In this document: positions 63,193 through 64,000 of the stretch, piece by piece | Layout of the letters: every line of letters starts with the position of its first letter | How positions within the stretch are numbered: position 1 is the stretch's first letter | Source of the DNA: Clostridiales bacterium | GTDB lineage: Bacteria > Bacillota > Clostridia > Oscillospirales > Oscillospiraceae | Direction of reading: 5' to 3' | DNA length: 64,000 nt | Assembly (NCBI GenBank): GCA_003150355.1 | Contig: QAMJ01000020.1 | Span: 62,001 to 126,000 of the forward strand | Program-made: the position numbers and the translations under genes | The notes under the pieces: model-generated | Seen by the model: only the letters and a program-made list of their open reading frames with translations | Told to the model about the DNA's origin: nothing | Databases searched by the model: none

Positions 63193-63731
63193 ATGAAATG
63201 AAGAAATGGATCATCACAATAATGGAAATTGCCATTCTTCTGTTGATAGTGGGTGTGGGCATCTGTAACATGGTAAAGAATGACTCTTTCTGGAATGTTA
63301 CGATTGCGCAACTTTTGACACCGCTTATTGCTTTATTCTTTGCTTTTTGGGCTACACAATACAAAAACGATCAGCGGAAAGCAAAAGAGCATGCAGAGAA
63401 AATCATTCTGAAGCTCCAAGAAATTGTCACTGATGACAAGTTCTATGTGATTTCACCGACAGAAGAGCAGAGAATCAAACAAAAAGAACTGAATCTCACC
63501 AATAGAAAAATCAGCAATTATCTGGCTATTCTAAGTCAGTATGGAAAAATGTTGGGTCTCTTAGACGAGGTGAAGTACATAGAGACTGAGTTTGGAAAGT
63601 ACAAGCAGACGGTCGGTGATCACATTGCTGACCTTGAGTATTTATCCAAAACTGAGCCTGAATTTAGAAAAATTGCAGAAAATATTGACACCAAATGTGA
63701 ATCAATTATCCTTAAGTTCTATCTAAGTTAA
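63189..63731 (+). CDS. Two-helix membrane protein with cytoplasmic coiled coil
   Basis: The 180-residue protein has two N-terminal membrane helices (about 6-26 and 36-56) and then about 120 charged, helical residues that probably face the cytoplasm. I recognise no family. The 4-nt overlap with the DUF4325 gene indicates one operon, so it is probably the effector or membrane anchor of the STAS/HATPase pair. Confidence 0.65.
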   Translation: MNEMKKWIITIMEIAILLLIVGVGICNMVKNDSFWNVTIAQLLTPLIALFFAFWATQYKNDQRKAKEHAEKIILKLQEIVTDDKFYVISPTEEQRIKQKELNLTNRKISNYLAILSQYGKMLGLLDEVKYIETEFGKYKQTVGDHIADLEYLSKTEPEFRKIAENIDTKCESIILKFYLS

Positions 63732-64000
63732 CTCCTTGTGGAGTATACTATTGAACCTCTTAAAACTGGAGTCAAATCGCTGTGTACCTATTTGACCCTC
63801 GCTTAAAAACGCCTCGATTGTCCTCAATCATGGGAAAATGATAGCAAAAAACATGGAAGGGACGGCCCAAATCTGCTCCAATCTTCGACTTCTTCTGTTT
63901 TCAGAATGTATCTAAATTGGTCATGCATGGCATCACAGTCTTGAAGTTACAAGATTTTAGGGCCATTTCTACGTTTATTGGGATAAAAAGTTCTGCTCTA
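63732..64000. other. Right edge, no gene recognised
   Basis: The last 269 bp have no ORF of convincing quality on either strand, and no clear terminator or repeat. The sequence is AT-rich like the preceding accessory genes. Confidence 0.5.

Overview
The window looks like the chromosome of an anaerobic, fairly GC-rich gut Clostridium relative, possibly Oscillospiraceae. This is inferred from gene content: type III glutamine synthetase, an arginine deiminase operon, an MobP3-type mobilisable element, electron-confurcating Etf complexes, a sigma-54 regulon and Firmicutes-style Shine-Dalgarno sites and sigma-A promoters. By eye, 1-33 kb is GC-rich core sequence, about 42-59 kb is less GC-rich, and 59-64 kb is clearly AT-richer and accessory.

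Layout. 0-2.3 kb: end of a 2-keto-3-deoxygluconate kinase, an SDR and a zinc alcohol dehydrogenase (hexuronate/ketogluconate catabolism). 2.35-6.7 kb: glnN behind a leader terminator, a Ttd14-like ATPase and a zinc-ribbon membrane protein. 6.75-12.7 kb: a livJHMGF branched-chain amino acid importer preceded by a translated leader peptide rich in Ile/Val and ending in a strong terminator, which has the geometry of ribosome-mediated attenuation. 12.9-21.2 kb: argS, then arcA-arcB-arcC, a YfcC-type permease and a double-HTH AraC regulator. 21.3-23.4 kb: queH-queT and galU. 23.4-27.7 kb: a marR-ABC-ABC exporter operon on the minus strand. 27.8-33.1 kb: a TIM-barrel/Nudix fusion and an operon with a phosphodiester glycosidase and an Lgt-like membrane protein. 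33.28 kb: initiator tRNA-fMet, with an integrated mobilisable element (about 33.4-38.75 kb) directly downstream.

39.1-59.0 kb is a CoA-linked catabolic island. A minus-strand set encodes a CaiA-like acyl-CoA dehydrogenase, an AMACR-like racemase, a CaiB-like CoA-transferase, an anion transporter, an acyl-CoA ligase, an LctD-like FAD oxidase and EtfBA. A second anion transporter, a sigma-54 activator, its own RpoN, a FixAB-type Etf pair, a crotonase that lacks both canonical glutamates and an old-yellow-enzyme enoate reductase complete it. Consensus -24/-12 promoters lie in front of the main transcription units, so the island appears to be a self-contained sigma-54 regulon for an imported, probably unsaturated or alpha-branched carboxylate. 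The substrate cannot be told from sequence.

59.2-64 kb holds accessory genes: a DUF4143 ATPase, a Crp-like wHTH remnant, and a three-gene cassette (STAS/HATPase protein with an in-frame amber codon, DUF4325 STAS-like protein, membrane protein). An imperfect repeat of about 235 bp occurs at 38.8 and 61.4 kb and brackets the catabolic island.
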